Virus record (IMG/VR): IMGVR_UViG_3300032223_000773
Location: 1 to 45,945 of that record
DNA from: a virus
Reading direction: 5' to 3' (one strand)
DNA: 45,945 bases
The notes below the pieces were generated by a model. The model was not told where the DNA came from, ran no database searches, and was given only the letters and a program-made list of their open reading frames with translations. The stretch's first letter is position 1; each line of letters begins with the position of its first letter. Of this stretch, positions 8,946 to 16,485 are shown piece by piece. The position numbers and the translations under genes were made by a program.

Positions 8946-9412
8946 AAATAAAGCTTATCATCGGAATCATTCTTGTCTGTGTTATAACAACAGGATATTT
9001 TTACATTCAAGCTTTGAGCGGCCAGTTAGAGGCTGCTCAGGCTGTTCAAGAAAAAATGGAAGATGTTATTAAGCAACAAGAAATTGTGATGGAAAAGCAA
9101 AAAGAAGATATGCAGAAGATGCAAGAGGTGAATAAAGAAATATCTGATAAGGTGAACAAGGCACAATCAGAGGTTAGTGAATTGAATAAGAAGTTTGCTA
9201 ATCGTGACCTTGCTGCTATTGCTTCTGCTAATCCTACCGAAACAGAAAAGCGTGTCAATAGAGGAACTAAAGATGCGCTTCGTTGTAATGAAATCGTAAC
9301 TGGTGCACCTTTGACATCCGAAGAAAAGTCTGGTACCATCAAGAATGGTATATGCAATAATTATATTCAAGATTTAATTGCAAAGGATAAAGCTAATGTT
9401 GTATCAAAATAA
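8942..9412 (+). CDS. i-spanin (Rz-like) inner membrane protein
   Basis: 156 residues with one N-terminal membrane anchor (residues 4-24, LIIGIILVCVITTGYFYIQA) followed by a long charged coiled coil (about 30-90). This is the layout of Rz-type inner-membrane spanins, which link to an outer-membrane lipoprotein and fuse the two membranes at lysis. The C-terminal part has two cysteines (CNEIV, GICNNY), a feature shared with several phage Rz-like proteins. Function is inferred from topology, position after the holin and overlap with a lipoprotein gene; the sequence family itself is diverse. Confidence 0.8.
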   Translation: MKIKLIIGIILVCVITTGYFYIQALSGQLEAAQAVQEKMEDVIKQQEIVMEKQKEDMQKMQEVNKEISDKVNKAQSEVSELNKKFANRDLAAIASANPTETEKRVNRGTKDALRCNEIVTGAPLTSEEKSGTIKNGICNNYIQDLIAKDKANVVSK

Positions 9413-9767
9413 AATTCTTTATATTGCTGCATTAGCTTTTCTTCTTTCTGGCTGTGCATCAAAGACAAAAGTATTCGACAAGCCTGTTCTAGTTGATCGT
9501 GCTGAATTGATTGTACCACAGTCTCAGCCTGCTAGCCAAACAGCCGTTGAATGGGTAATTCTTACACCTAGCAATGTTGAAGCCAAGATGTTAGAATTGC
9601 AAGGTAAAGGTAATGTATCATATTTCGCGCTTACACCACAAGGCTATCAAAATCTTAGCATGAATGTGGCCGAGCTAAGAAGATATATTGAACAACAAAA
9701 TGCTGTGATTGCTGCTTATCAAAAATATTATAAGAATGATAACAACAATCAACCAGCGAAGAAATAA
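9396..9767 (+). CDS. o-spanin (Rz1-like) outer membrane lipoprotein
   Basis: 123 residues from the ATG at 9396, chosen over an upstream TTG because AAAGGA sits seven bases before it. The N-terminus is a lipoprotein signal peptide with lipobox LLSGCAS, so Cys would become the lipidated residue after cleavage. The mature part is polar, with a short C-terminal coiled coil and KK end. The start lies inside the Rz-like gene in another frame, an overlap typical of Rz/Rz1 pairs. It is longer than many Rz1 proteins. The stop overlaps the next start (TAATG). Confidence 0.8.
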   Translation: MLYQNKILYIAALAFLLSGCASKTKVFDKPVLVDRAELIVPQSQPASQTAVEWVILTPSNVEAKMLELQGKGNVSYFALTPQGYQNLSMNVAELRRYIEQQNAVIAAYQKYYKNDNNNQPAKK

Positions 9768-10252
9768 TGGTACAAGAACTAAACTCCAAAATTGAAATAG
9801 AGCTTCTCAAAAAAGATGTGAACATCATCACAAATCTTTGTGAGAAATTTGACACGACAATAGATAAGATGCAAGAGATAGCATCAAATCTATCTCGCAT
9901 GATATCTTTACAAGAACAGAGAATTGAAACTCAAGAAAAGGTAACAAAAGAGGTTCAAAGTATACTCGAAATGAGAAGACTGGAACACAACGAAGACATC
10001 AAAGAGCTTCATTCTCGAATTACAACTGTCAATAGAGAGTTGTCGAGCAAAATAGAAGAATCGGAAAATAAGATTTTAGCCGAGCTTCATTGTCTAAAAA
10101 CAGAATTGATCCGTGAGAAAAAAACTTTAGGTGGCCGCCTAAGTGAAATTGAAGCATGGAAATATACCATGGTTGGTGCTTTGATGGTTGTCACATGGAT
10201 TCTCGCAAGAGTGGATTTTAATTCTCTAATTAAAGTTCTATTCGCACATTGA
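9767..10252 (+). CDS. Coiled-coil protein with C-terminal membrane anchor
   Basis: 161 residues: about 125 residues of charged heptads (IELLKKDVNIITNLCEKFDT, later ELHSRITTVNRELSSKI) and then one hydrophobic segment near residues 132-152 (YTMVGALMVVTWILA). Proteins of this layout are conserved in cyanophage-type T4 relatives, where they lack a firm function. The arrangement recalls XhlA-type holin partners. Position at the end of the lysis cassette makes a regulatory or accessory holin role plausible, but this is inference. It is followed by a sigma70-type promoter for the primase. Confidence 0.65.
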   Translation: MVQELNSKIEIELLKKDVNIITNLCEKFDTTIDKMQEIASNLSRMISLQEQRIETQEKVTKEVQSILEMRRLEHNEDIKELHSRITTVNRELSSKIEESENKILAELHCLKTELIREKKTLGGRLSEIEAWKYTMVGALMVVTWILARVDFNSLIKVLFAH

Positions 10253-10277
10253 TTTCCAATAAAATTTAATCTATAAT
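10249..10277 (+). promoter_or_regulatory. Sigma70-type promoter for the primase gene
   Basis: TTGATT, 17-base spacer, TATAAT. The -10 is a perfect consensus, and transcription would start about 20 bases before the primase ATG. This gives the replication genes host-polymerase expression independent of the late lysis unit. Confidence 0.65.
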
Positions 10278-10303
10278 GTAGCCTCTTGAAGGATTGGAAA
10301 GTC

Positions 10304-11311
10304 ATGTCTCTTTATATCGACAAACAGTTTATTATTCCTATTTCTACTAGACTGGAAAAGTTTAAGCAGAAAAGCGAATATCTATGGAATTTCCGTTGCC
10401 CTATCTGTGGTGATTCCTCAAAGAACAAGTTCAAGATGAGAGGCTATATCTATCGACAGAAAGATGGGCTTTTCTTCATGTGCCATAATTGTGGTACTAG
10501 CACTTCGTTCGGCAATTTCATCAAGATGGTTGATCGTTCGATATACTCACAGTATCAGATGGAAAAGTTTAAGACACAGAACCATAGTAATGTGCCTAAG
10601 CCTGACTTTTCTATTGCTTCAGGTCTACCTGTCTTCGAGAAAAAGATTAATCTTCCTTCAATCGAGAGTTTACCTAATACACATGCCGCCCGTGGCTATG
10701 TAAAAGATCGACGCATACCAAAAGATAAATGGTCATCTCTGTATTATGCAGAAGATTTTCAGTCTTTTGTGAATGAAGTCTTACCTGATTATGATAAGAA
10801 ACTTTATGCTGAACCTCGTCTTGTGATACCATTCTATGATGAAAAAAATATTTTGTTGGGGTTTCAAGGAAGAGCGTTGGTGAACTCTAAGGTCAAATAT
10901 ATAACCATAAAGCTCTCTGACGACAATCTCAAGGTCTTTGGTCTTAACACAATAGACAAGAGTAAAAAAGTATATGTCGTAGAAGGCCCTATAGATTCAC
11001 TATTTTTGCAAAACTCTATTGCAATGATGGACGCATCGTTGTATAATGCAATTTCGTCTGTAGGTAATTTAGATTATACATTTGTGTATGACAATGAACC
11101 GAGAAATAAAGATGTTGTCAAACACATGGAAAAAACTATAAACCTCGGTAAAGACATTTGTATCTGGCCAGCTTTTTGCGGTGAGTATAAAGATATAAAT
11201 GAGATGATACTTCGAGGTCAATCACCGGCTTCGATCCAGTCTATTATAGATACTAATACATTCAACGGTCTTAAAGCAAGACTTCAATTCTCAAACTGGA
11301 GAAAAATCTAA
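10304..11311 (+). CDS. DNA primase, T4 gp61 type
   Basis: 335 residues from the ATG at 10304; an upstream in-frame ATG at 10286 would place the start within the leader and is less likely. The N-terminus is a zinc-binding domain with C32xxC35 in FRCPICGDSSKNKFKMRGY and C60xxC63 in MCHNCGTSTSF, as in gp61 primases. The middle contains PFYDEKNILLGFQGRA and the C-terminal half a TOPRIM-like KVYVVEGPIDSLFLQN with the acidic E and a later YDNEPRNKDVVKH. It would synthesise RNA primers with the replicative helicase on the lagging strand. The downstream gene starts on its stop (TAATG). Confidence 0.9.
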   Translation: MSLYIDKQFIIPISTRLEKFKQKSEYLWNFRCPICGDSSKNKFKMRGYIYRQKDGLFFMCHNCGTSTSFGNFIKMVDRSIYSQYQMEKFKTQNHSNVPKPDFSIASGLPVFEKKINLPSIESLPNTHAARGYVKDRRIPKDKWSSLYYAEDFQSFVNEVLPDYDKKLYAEPRLVIPFYDEKNILLGFQGRALVNSKVKYITIKLSDDNLKVFGLNTIDKSKKVYVVEGPIDSLFLQNSIAMMDASLYNAISSVGNLDYTFVYDNEPRNKDVVKHMEKTINLGKDICIWPAFCGEYKDINEMILRGQSPASIQSIIDTNTFNGLKARLQFSNWRKI

Positions 11312-11535
11312 TGTTTATTAAACTCACAAACGCCACACAAGGCTATCTTGATTCTCCATTATATTTCAATATTGATTGGATCGTCACATATTATCCTCAA
11401 GCTAATGAAGGTGGTAGTTTGACTACATTGGTCTATGGTGGTCCTACAGGCATTCACTGGTTTGTTGAAGAAAGCCCAGAACAAATCACAAAAATGATTA
11501 ATGAGGCACAAAAGAAAAATTGTTCCTGTAAGTAA
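11311..11535 (+). CDS. Small conserved protein, FlbD-like fold suspected
   Basis: 74 residues beginning MFIKLTNATQGYLDSPLYF and containing VEESPEQITKMINEA near the end. The pattern of a short beta-rich domain followed by an ESPEE(V/I)...I helix resembles the FlbD/phage-related small family, but the match is weak. A Cys-Ser-Cys-Lys tail closes the protein. It is coupled to the primase by TAATG and precedes thyX by 17 bases. No function can be assigned. Confidence 0.6.
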   Translation: MFIKLTNATQGYLDSPLYFNIDWIVTYYPQANEGGSLTTLVYGGPTGIHWFVEESPEQITKMINEAQKKNCSCK

Positions 11536-11552
11536 TTGAAAGGTCTTATATC

Positions 11553-12227
11553 ATGAATACTGCGAAAATTATTGCTGTTACGCAACCTACTATTGAATCT
11601 GAACACAATTCATACCCAATGGAAGTAGATCAATTCATTGCCTATGTGGCCCGTGTCAGCAATCCATCTAATCAGAATAACACTCTGACCGCATCCAAAC
11701 TTCTCAAGTATCTTGCGAAGCATAAGCATTGGTCACCTTTTGAGATGGTCAATGTTGTGATGGAAATTGAAACGACTCGGGACATTGCTCGTCAGATTCT
11801 TCGTCATCGTTCGTTTTCGTTTCAGGAATTCTCTCAGCGTTATGCTGATCCTACTCAGGACTTGGGATTTGTTGGTCGCGAAGCTCGTCTTCAGGATACA
11901 AAGAATCGTCAGAATAGTATTGAAGTGAATGATAAAGAGCTTCAAGATACTTGGAATAGAATGCAAGCTGAAGTCATTGCGAAAGTTGATGCAACTTATC
12001 AATGGGCTATTCAAATGGGTGTTGCTAAAGAACAAGCTCGTGCTGTTCTTCCAGAAGGTTTGACTGTTTCTCGCATGTATATGAATGGAACGCTTCGTTC
12101 GTGGATTCATTATTGTCAGCTTCGTATGGGCCCTGAAACACAAAAAGAACATCGTCAGGTTGCACTTGACGCATGGAATGAAATTATTAAAGTATTTCCG
12201 TCTCTCGAAGACGCACTAGAAAATTAA
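11553..12227 (+). CDS. thyX: FAD-dependent thymidylate synthase ThyX
   Basis: 224 residues. The ThyX signature RHRx7-S-x-R is present as RHRSFSFQEFSQR (residues 84-96), followed by YADP; the LPEGLTVSRMYMNGTLRSW block and RMGPETQKEHRQVA near the C-terminus complete the family. The enzyme makes dTMP from dUMP with methylene-tetrahydrofolate and FAD, without needing dihydrofolate reductase. It lies directly upstream of the ribonucleotide reductase, so both steps of dTTP supply are expressed together. An AAAGG ribosome site precedes the ATG. Confidence 0.95.
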   Translation: MNTAKIIAVTQPTIESEHNSYPMEVDQFIAYVARVSNPSNQNNTLTASKLLKYLAKHKHWSPFEMVNVVMEIETTRDIARQILRHRSFSFQEFSQRYADPTQDLGFVGREARLQDTKNRQNSIEVNDKELQDTWNRMQAEVIAKVDATYQWAIQMGVAKEQARAVLPEGLTVSRMYMNGTLRSWIHYCQLRMGPETQKEHRQVALDAWNEIIKVFPSLEDALEN

Positions 12228-12245
12228 GTTTAGGAGTCAACAACA

Positions 12246-14162
12246 ATGAACAACAATTATCTTCCAACCCTTTATCAGCAGTTCATACACAAGTCACGAT
12301 ATGCTCGCTGGCTTTGGGATGAAAATCGCCGTGAAAATTGGGACGAAACAGTATCTCGTTATTTTAATTTCTTCGAGGATCATCTTAAAGAAAAAGAAAA
12401 CTTCATTCTTGATGAAACTGTTCGTAAAGAATTGGAAGAAGCTGTTCTTTCACTCAAGGTTATGCCATCTATGCGTTGCATGATGACAGCTGGTGAAGCT
12501 TTGAAGCGTGAGAATGTTGCAGGCTATAATTGTTCGTATGTTGCCGTAGATAATGTTCGTTCATTCGATGAGATTCTTTATATTCTTATGAATGGTACTG
12601 GCGTTGGTTTTTCCGTTGAAAGCAAGTTTACTGAACAGTTGCCTATGGTATCAGAAGATTTTCATGATTCTGAAACCACTATCGTTGTTGCTGACTCTAA
12701 ACTCGGTTGGGCAAAGGCTCTCAAAGAACTTATTGGTATGTTGTATGTTGGTCAGGTTCCTAAGTGGGACCTTTCTAAGGTTAGGGCGGCTGGTGCACCG
12801 TTGAAGACATTCGGTGGCCGTGCATCTGGCCCTGCACCATTGGAATCTCTTTTCAAGTTTTGTGTTTCCACTTTCAAGAAGGCTGCTGGTCGCCGCTTGA
12901 CTACTATGGAGTGCCATGACATTGTTTGTAAGATCGCTGAAATTGTCGTTGTCGGCGGTGTTCGCCGTTCTGCTCTTATTAGTCTATCCGATCTTTCTGA
13001 TGACCGTATGCGTGTGGCTAAGTCTGGTGAATGGTGGAAAGACAATATTCAAAGGGCACTAGCCAACAACTCTTATGTTGCTAAGGGTAATGTTGATGTT
13101 GGTATCTTCATGAAAGAATGGCTTTCGCTTTATGAATCTCATTCTGGTGAGCGTGGTATTTTCTCTCGTGAAGCATCTAAGAAACAGGCCGAGAAGTTTG
13201 GTCGCCGTGACCCTAACTGGGACTTTGGTACGAACCCATGTTCAGAAATTATCCTTCGTAGTCGTGAGTTCTGCAACCTAACGGAAGTTGTTGTTCGCGG
13301 TGATGACACTCTTGAGACCTTAAAGGAGAAGGTTCGCAATGCTACTATTCTTGGAGTATTTCAATCAACTCTCACAAATTTCAGATACCTATCAAAGAAG
13401 TGGAGAGAAAACTGTGAAGAAGAACGACTGCTTGGCGTCTCACTTACTGGAATTATGGACAATGAGTATACAAACGGTAAAAAAGGCAATCTTGAGACGC
13501 TTCTGAATACCCTCCGCTTTGTTGCTCAGGCTACTGCAAAAGAATGGTCACAACTGATTGGTGTTCCAATGCCAGCCGCTATTACTTGCGTTAAGCCATC
13601 TGGTACTGTATCGCAGCTAGTTGATGCTGCATCTGGTATTCATACTCGCCACTCACCATACTATGTTCGTACCGTTCGCGCAGATAAGAAAGATCCTCTC
13701 GCCAAGATGATGGTTGAGATGGGCTTCCCTGTTGAAGATGATGTTACGAAGCCTGATCATACTCATGTATTCTCATTCCCAATCAAGGCTCCAGAGAACG
13801 CTATATATCGTAAGGACATGACTGCTATTGAACAGCTAGAATTGTGGCTTACCTATCAGCGTCATTGGTGTGAACACAAACCATCCATCACCGTTTCTGT
13901 CAAAGAACATGAATGGCCAGAAGTTGGTGCATGGGTTTGGAAGCACTTCGATGAAATGAGCGGTGTCTCGTTCTTACCATTCTCTGACCATGTGTATGCT
14001 CAGGCGCCTTATCAAGATTGCACAAGAGAAGATTATGAAGCTCTTGCCGCTAAGATGCCTAAGAATGTTGACTGGGTTAAGTTGGCTGAATATGAAAAGC
14101 AGGACATGACCACTGGTTCACAGGAATTGGCCTGTGTCGCCGGCGCCTGCGAAATTATATAA
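12246..14162 (+). CDS. Adenosylcobalamin-dependent ribonucleoside-triphosphate reductase (class II)
   Basis: 638 residues resembling the monomeric Lactobacillus leichmannii-type RTPR (739 residues). C332 in NPCSEI is the expected thiyl-radical cysteine, with E334 two residues later. C96 (AGYNCSYV) and C343 (EFCNLTEV) are the redox pair; the 11-residue spacing 332-343 equals that of the Lactobacillus enzyme (408-419). The C-terminal C630-x4-C635 pair would be the re-reducing thiols. It reduces NTPs to dNTPs using cobalamin and needs no oxygen and no small subunit, which suits a host that makes or imports B12. It is about 100 residues shorter than the reference enzyme. An AGGAG site precedes the ATG, and a glutaredoxin occurs further on in the window. 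Confidence 0.93.
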   Translation: MNNNYLPTLYQQFIHKSRYARWLWDENRRENWDETVSRYFNFFEDHLKEKENFILDETVRKELEEAVLSLKVMPSMRCMMTAGEALKRENVAGYNCSYVAVDNVRSFDEILYILMNGTGVGFSVESKFTEQLPMVSEDFHDSETTIVVADSKLGWAKALKELIGMLYVGQVPKWDLSKVRAAGAPLKTFGGRASGPAPLESLFKFCVSTFKKAAGRRLTTMECHDIVCKIAEIVVVGGVRRSALISLSDLSDDRMRVAKSGEWWKDNIQRALANNSYVAKGNVDVGIFMKEWLSLYESHSGERGIFSREASKKQAEKFGRRDPNWDFGTNPCSEIILRSREFCNLTEVVVRGDDTLETLKEKVRNATILGVFQSTLTNFRYLSKKWRENCEEERLLGVSLTGIMDNEYTNGKKGNLETLLNTLRFVAQATAKEWSQLIGVPMPAAITCVKPSGTVSQLVDAASGIHTRHSPYYVRTVRADKKDPLAKMMVEMGFPVEDDVTKPDHTHVFSFPIKAPENAIYRKDMTAIEQLELWLTYQRHWCEHKPSITVSVKEHEWPEVGAWVWKHFDEMSGVSFLPFSDHVYAQAPYQDCTREDYEALAAKMPKNVDWVKLAEYEKQDMTTGSQELACVAGACEII

Positions 14163-14172
14163 GGGTCAATTA

Positions 14173-14331
14173 ATGTCAAGAGAAGTTAATAAAATTATAT
14201 GTAGAGATTGTGAGAGTGAATATAAATTGATGTATGATCTTGACGACACATCGGGGCATCCAAAGTTTTGCCCCTTTTGTGCCTCTGAAGTCTACGATGA
14301 AGACGACGAGGAAGAAGACACGGAAGAGTAG
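14173..14331 (+). CDS. Small zinc-ribbon protein with acidic tail
   Basis: 52 residues from the ATG at 14173. Two CxxC pairs, ICRDCESEY at the N-terminus and FCPFCASEV after about 24 residues, form a zinc ribbon, followed by a strongly acidic tail (DEDDEEEDTEE). Similar small zinc ribbons occur in cyanophage-type T4 relatives without a known function. An upstream in-frame extension into the reductase gene is open but has no support. It may bind nucleic acid or protein. Confidence 0.65.
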   Translation: MSREVNKIICRDCESEYKLMYDLDDTSGHPKFCPFCASEVYDEDDEEEDTEE

Positions 14332-14360
14332 CATACATACCTCTTGACAGGAGGTATATC

Positions 14361-14756
14361 ATGTGGTACTATCAAGATAAGGAGATTGGTGATGAAGATA
14401 TCCAGGAATTTATCGGCTTCGTATATCGTATTACCAATCTCACCAATCAAAAGAGTTACATCGGAAAGAAACTCTTCAAGTCAACAAGAACAAAGACAAT
14501 CAAAGGAAAACGGAAAAAAGTCAAGACCGATTCCGACTGGAGAGATTACTACGGCTCCAACGCCGCTCTCAAAGAGGATGTGGCTCGCCTAGGGCCTGAA
14601 AATTTCCGTCGTGATATACTTCACCTTTGCAAGTCCAAAGGTACCGCCAATTATCTGGAGATGCGGGAACAGATAGACCGAAGGGTTCTAGAATCCGACC
14701 TCTGGTACAATGATTGGATCATGGTAAAAGTGCATCGATCTCATTTAAAATTGTAA
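14361..14756 (+). CDS. GIY-YIG/Seg-like endonuclease family protein
   Basis: 131 residues with a strong GGAGG ribosome site. The N-terminal block FVYRITNLTNQKSYIGKKLF has the YR-x11-YIGK layout of a GIY-YIG domain with the first Tyr replaced in context, then SDWRDYYGSN and, near the C-terminus, YLEMREQIDRRVLESDLWYN. This small family is common in T4-like phages and is often annotated as Seg-like homing endonuclease. As a stand-alone gene at the border between reductase and early region it could be a free-standing homing element or a repair nuclease. A strong hairpin follows the stop. Confidence 0.7.
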   Translation: MWYYQDKEIGDEDIQEFIGFVYRITNLTNQKSYIGKKLFKSTRTKTIKGKRKKVKTDSDWRDYYGSNAALKEDVARLGPENFRRDILHLCKSKGTANYLEMREQIDRRVLESDLWYNDWIMVKVHRSHLKL

Positions 14757-14769
14757 CAATCCATGTTAC
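14753..14769. promoter_or_regulatory. 17-bp dyad GTAACAATCCATGTTAC, copy 1
   Basis: Perfect 6-bp arms GTAACA/TGTTAC around a 5-base centre. The same 17 bp, with one change in the centre, recurs at 26057-26073. Both copies lie upstream of a TTAGAC dyad and promoter module. It overlaps the stop codon of the Seg-like gene. It looks like an operator for a dimeric DNA-binding protein; this is inferred. Confidence 0.5.
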
Positions 14770-14815
14770 ACCAGGAATTGCTGAAAAATCAGTGGTTCCT
14801 GGTGTTGCATTTTTG
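14768..14815 (+). terminator. Rho-independent terminator
   Basis: Ten-bp perfect stem ACACCAGGAA (14768-14777) with TTCCTGGTGT (14796-14805), with a smaller CTGA/TCAG pair inside, followed by TGCATTTTTGC. It closes the replication/nucleotide unit before the early accessory region. Confidence 0.65.
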
Positions 14816-14820
14816 CAACA

Positions 14821-14886
14821 TTAGACTAAGGTCTAATAGCTTGGCAATAAAATAGTTCTTGCGTTTCCGTCCGACTCCTGTATAGT
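14821..14886 (+). promoter_or_regulatory. Promoter module, copy 1 (TTAGAC dyad + promoter)
   Basis: TTAGACTAAGGTCTAA is a dyad with 6-bp arms (14821-14836). It is followed by a conserved CTTGGCAATA block (14840-14849) and a promoter TTGCGT, 16-base spacer, TATAGT (14859-14886). The same arrangement recurs at 25250 and 26101. Transcription should begin near 14893, which is the start codon of the next gene. Confidence 0.65.
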
Positions 14887-14892
14887 ATATCC

Positions 14893-15708
14893 ATGATGAA
14901 ACGAGAGATCACGACCTTGGCTATAATCTATGACCTGAGCAAGCTTGACCCCACCGTCCGTGCGGACATTGAAAACAAGCCTAAGATCCGCAAGCTGTTT
15001 ACTGTCAAGCCTGACAAGCTTCTGACCGTTGGCGGTGATGCCAAAACTAGCAAGGGCGAAAAGCTTGGCTATCGCACCGCTATTCTTTACATGGCCCCCG
15101 CAATGCAAAGCGGTGAGCAATTATGCCCTATGGCGACCATCGCACAATGCGACCTCGCCTGTCTTTTCACCGCTGGTCGCGGTGCTATGGCTCCCGTCTT
15201 TTATAGCCGCCTTCGCAAGGCTCTTTTCTGGCAGCAATACCGCGAAGAGTTTATTGCTTTGCTCAAGAAAGAAATTCTCAACCTTGAGAAACAGGCTGCA
15301 AAGTCCGATTGGAAATTGCTTGTTCGTTTGAACGGCACTACCGATATCCGCTGGGAGAATTACGGTATTATTGAGGCTCTGCCTGATACCGCTTTCTACG
15401 ATTATACCAAGATTGCTAATCGCAAGAACCTGCCTGCCAATTATGACCTGACCTTCTCTTATAGCGGCGTCAAGGCTTATATGCCTTTCGTTATGAAGGC
15501 TATCGCAAAGGGTATGCGGGTCGCGGTTGTGTTCCGCACCCGCAAGCTTGTAGAAGATATGCTGTTCTTCAAGCAAACTTTCCTTGGTCTGCCTGTGGTT
15601 GACGGCGATGATACCGATGTCCGTGTCCTTGATCCGCTCGGTGTTGTGGTTGCTCTTTATGCCAAAGGCAAGGCTAAGAAGGACATCACTGGCTTCGTGG
15701 TTGGTTGA
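14893..15708 (+). CDS. Conserved phage protein with Cys cluster, DUF7227-like
   Basis: 271 residues. GGDAKTSKGEKLGYRTAILY is followed by a cysteine cluster LCPMATIAQCDLAC and by LVRLNGTTDIRWENYGI, DYTKIANRK and YDLTFSYSGVKAYMPF. This combination recalls a family common in environmental phages (I believe DUF7227). The Cys cluster could bind a metal. Function unknown. The start is odd: the first ATG (14893, then 14896) lies about 7 bases after the -10 box and no Shine-Dalgarno is visible, so the transcript may be leaderless. The codon use is richer in G+C than the fibre genes. The next promoter overlaps the stop. Confidence 0.75.
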   Translation: MMKREITTLAIIYDLSKLDPTVRADIENKPKIRKLFTVKPDKLLTVGGDAKTSKGEKLGYRTAILYMAPAMQSGEQLCPMATIAQCDLACLFTAGRGAMAPVFYSRLRKALFWQQYREEFIALLKKEILNLEKQAAKSDWKLLVRLNGTTDIRWENYGIIEALPDTAFYDYTKIANRKNLPANYDLTFSYSGVKAYMPFVMKAIAKGMRVAVVFRTRKLVEDMLFFKQTFLGLPVVDGDDTDVRVLDPLGVVVALYAKGKAKKDITGFVVG

Positions 15709-15732
15709 CAAACCCTCCAGCTCTGCTACAAT
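15705..15732 (+). promoter_or_regulatory. Sigma70-type promoter TTGACA-16-TACAAT
   Basis: TTGACA overlaps the stop codon of the preceding gene; a 16-base spacer separates it from TACAAT. It precedes an AGGAG ribosome site and the ATG at 15756. This would start the small-gene operon 15756-17208. Confidence 0.75.
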
Positions 15733-15755
15733 CCTCTAGAAATCAGGAGTTAATT

Positions 15756-16079
15756 ATGCAATACGGTGAACTCGCCCCTATGCTCGAAAAGATCGTGGCT
15801 GATTACAAGGCTTTCTCGCCTGGTTGGGAGACGGATAAGATCCGCAATCAGATGGTTAAGGAGTTTATTGCTGGTTTGACCGTTGAGGTTGGCAGCAAGT
15901 ATATCAAGATTATCATTGGTAATTCTGTCCACTCTTTCATTGTTCGACAAAACGGTCCTAAATTCAAAGCTGGTGATATTCTCAAGGCCGCATCATGGCG
16001 TGCGCCTGCTAAGAATTTTGCCCGTGGTAACATCTTTGATGGCACCCTTGATCGTGTTCGGTGGACTGGAGCTTTGTGA
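15756..16079 (+). CDS. Small conserved phage protein, unknown
   Basis: 107 residues from the ATG at 15756, chosen because AGGAG lies six bases upstream; the longer upstream frame runs through the promoter. The N-terminus is helical (MLEKIVADYKAF), the centre is a beta-rich stretch (VEVGSKYIKIIIGNSVHSFI), and ASWRAPAKNFARGNIF follows. The last third resembles small phage proteins whose segment KAASWRAPAKNFARGN is conserved, but no function is known. First gene of an operon of five small genes joined by TGATG/TAATG overlaps. Confidence 0.65.
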   Translation: MQYGELAPMLEKIVADYKAFSPGWETDKIRNQMVKEFIAGLTVEVGSKYIKIIIGNSVHSFIVRQNGPKFKAGDILKAASWRAPAKNFARGNIFDGTLDRVRWTGAL

Positions 16080-16285
16080 TGTATGTGCCTTTTGCTGAAA
16101 TGAAGATAGCACCTTTCAAATGCTATGAGGAGATTCCGCAGCTAACAAAAGAATATATCGTTTATGTGAGTGGTGAGCGTGATCTTGAGAATGTGCCGCT
16201 TGATGATATTAACAGCTTTATGGATATGCTGTATACCATCGAGCTTCGTCGTCGTGAAGAATATGAAGATGGATGGGTGTTGTAA
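16079..16285 (+). CDS. Small acidic protein, unknown
   Basis: 68 residues from the ATG that overlaps the previous stop (TGATG). The sequence is mostly charged with an ELRRREEYEDGW ending. No family recognised. It is translationally coupled on both sides (TAATG at its stop), which supports its being a real gene. Confidence 0.6.
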   Translation: MYVPFAEMKIAPFKCYEEIPQLTKEYIVYVSGERDLENVPLDDINSFMDMLYTIELRRREEYEDGWVL

Positions 16286-16485
16286 TGGCTAAAGAACCTA
16301 AGATCAAAGAAATCACTGGTGCATGTATCGCAAAACCTCGCCTGAATACCAACTATGGTATGAAGGAGTTTGATACTGGTAAGGCTGCGGCTAAGTATCT
16401 TGAGAGTGTGACCGGTTATAAAATGTCTGTCATTGATTGGCAGATGATTGGTAAGATCGTAGAAAAGGAGAACGCAAATGCCTAA
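16285..16485 (+). CDS. Small basic protein, unknown
   Basis: 66 residues from the ATG at 16285 on a TAATG overlap. Lys-rich N-terminus (MAKEPKIKEITG), then KAAAKYLESVTGYKMSV. No family recognised. It carries an AAAGGAG ribosome site for the next gene near its end, which starts 8 bases before its stop. Confidence 0.6.
   Translation: MAKEPKIKEITGACIAKPRLNTNYGMKEFDTGKAAAKYLESVTGYKMSVIDWQMIGKIVEKENANA

Noticed and set aside
14344-14349. TTGACA before the Seg-like gene as a -35 box
   Set aside because: The ribosome site and ATG follow within 11 bases, leaving no room for a -10 and a start upstream of the gene.
15121-15711. Minus-strand open frame of 196 codons
   Set aside because: Antisense of the Cys-cluster protein, without start signals.
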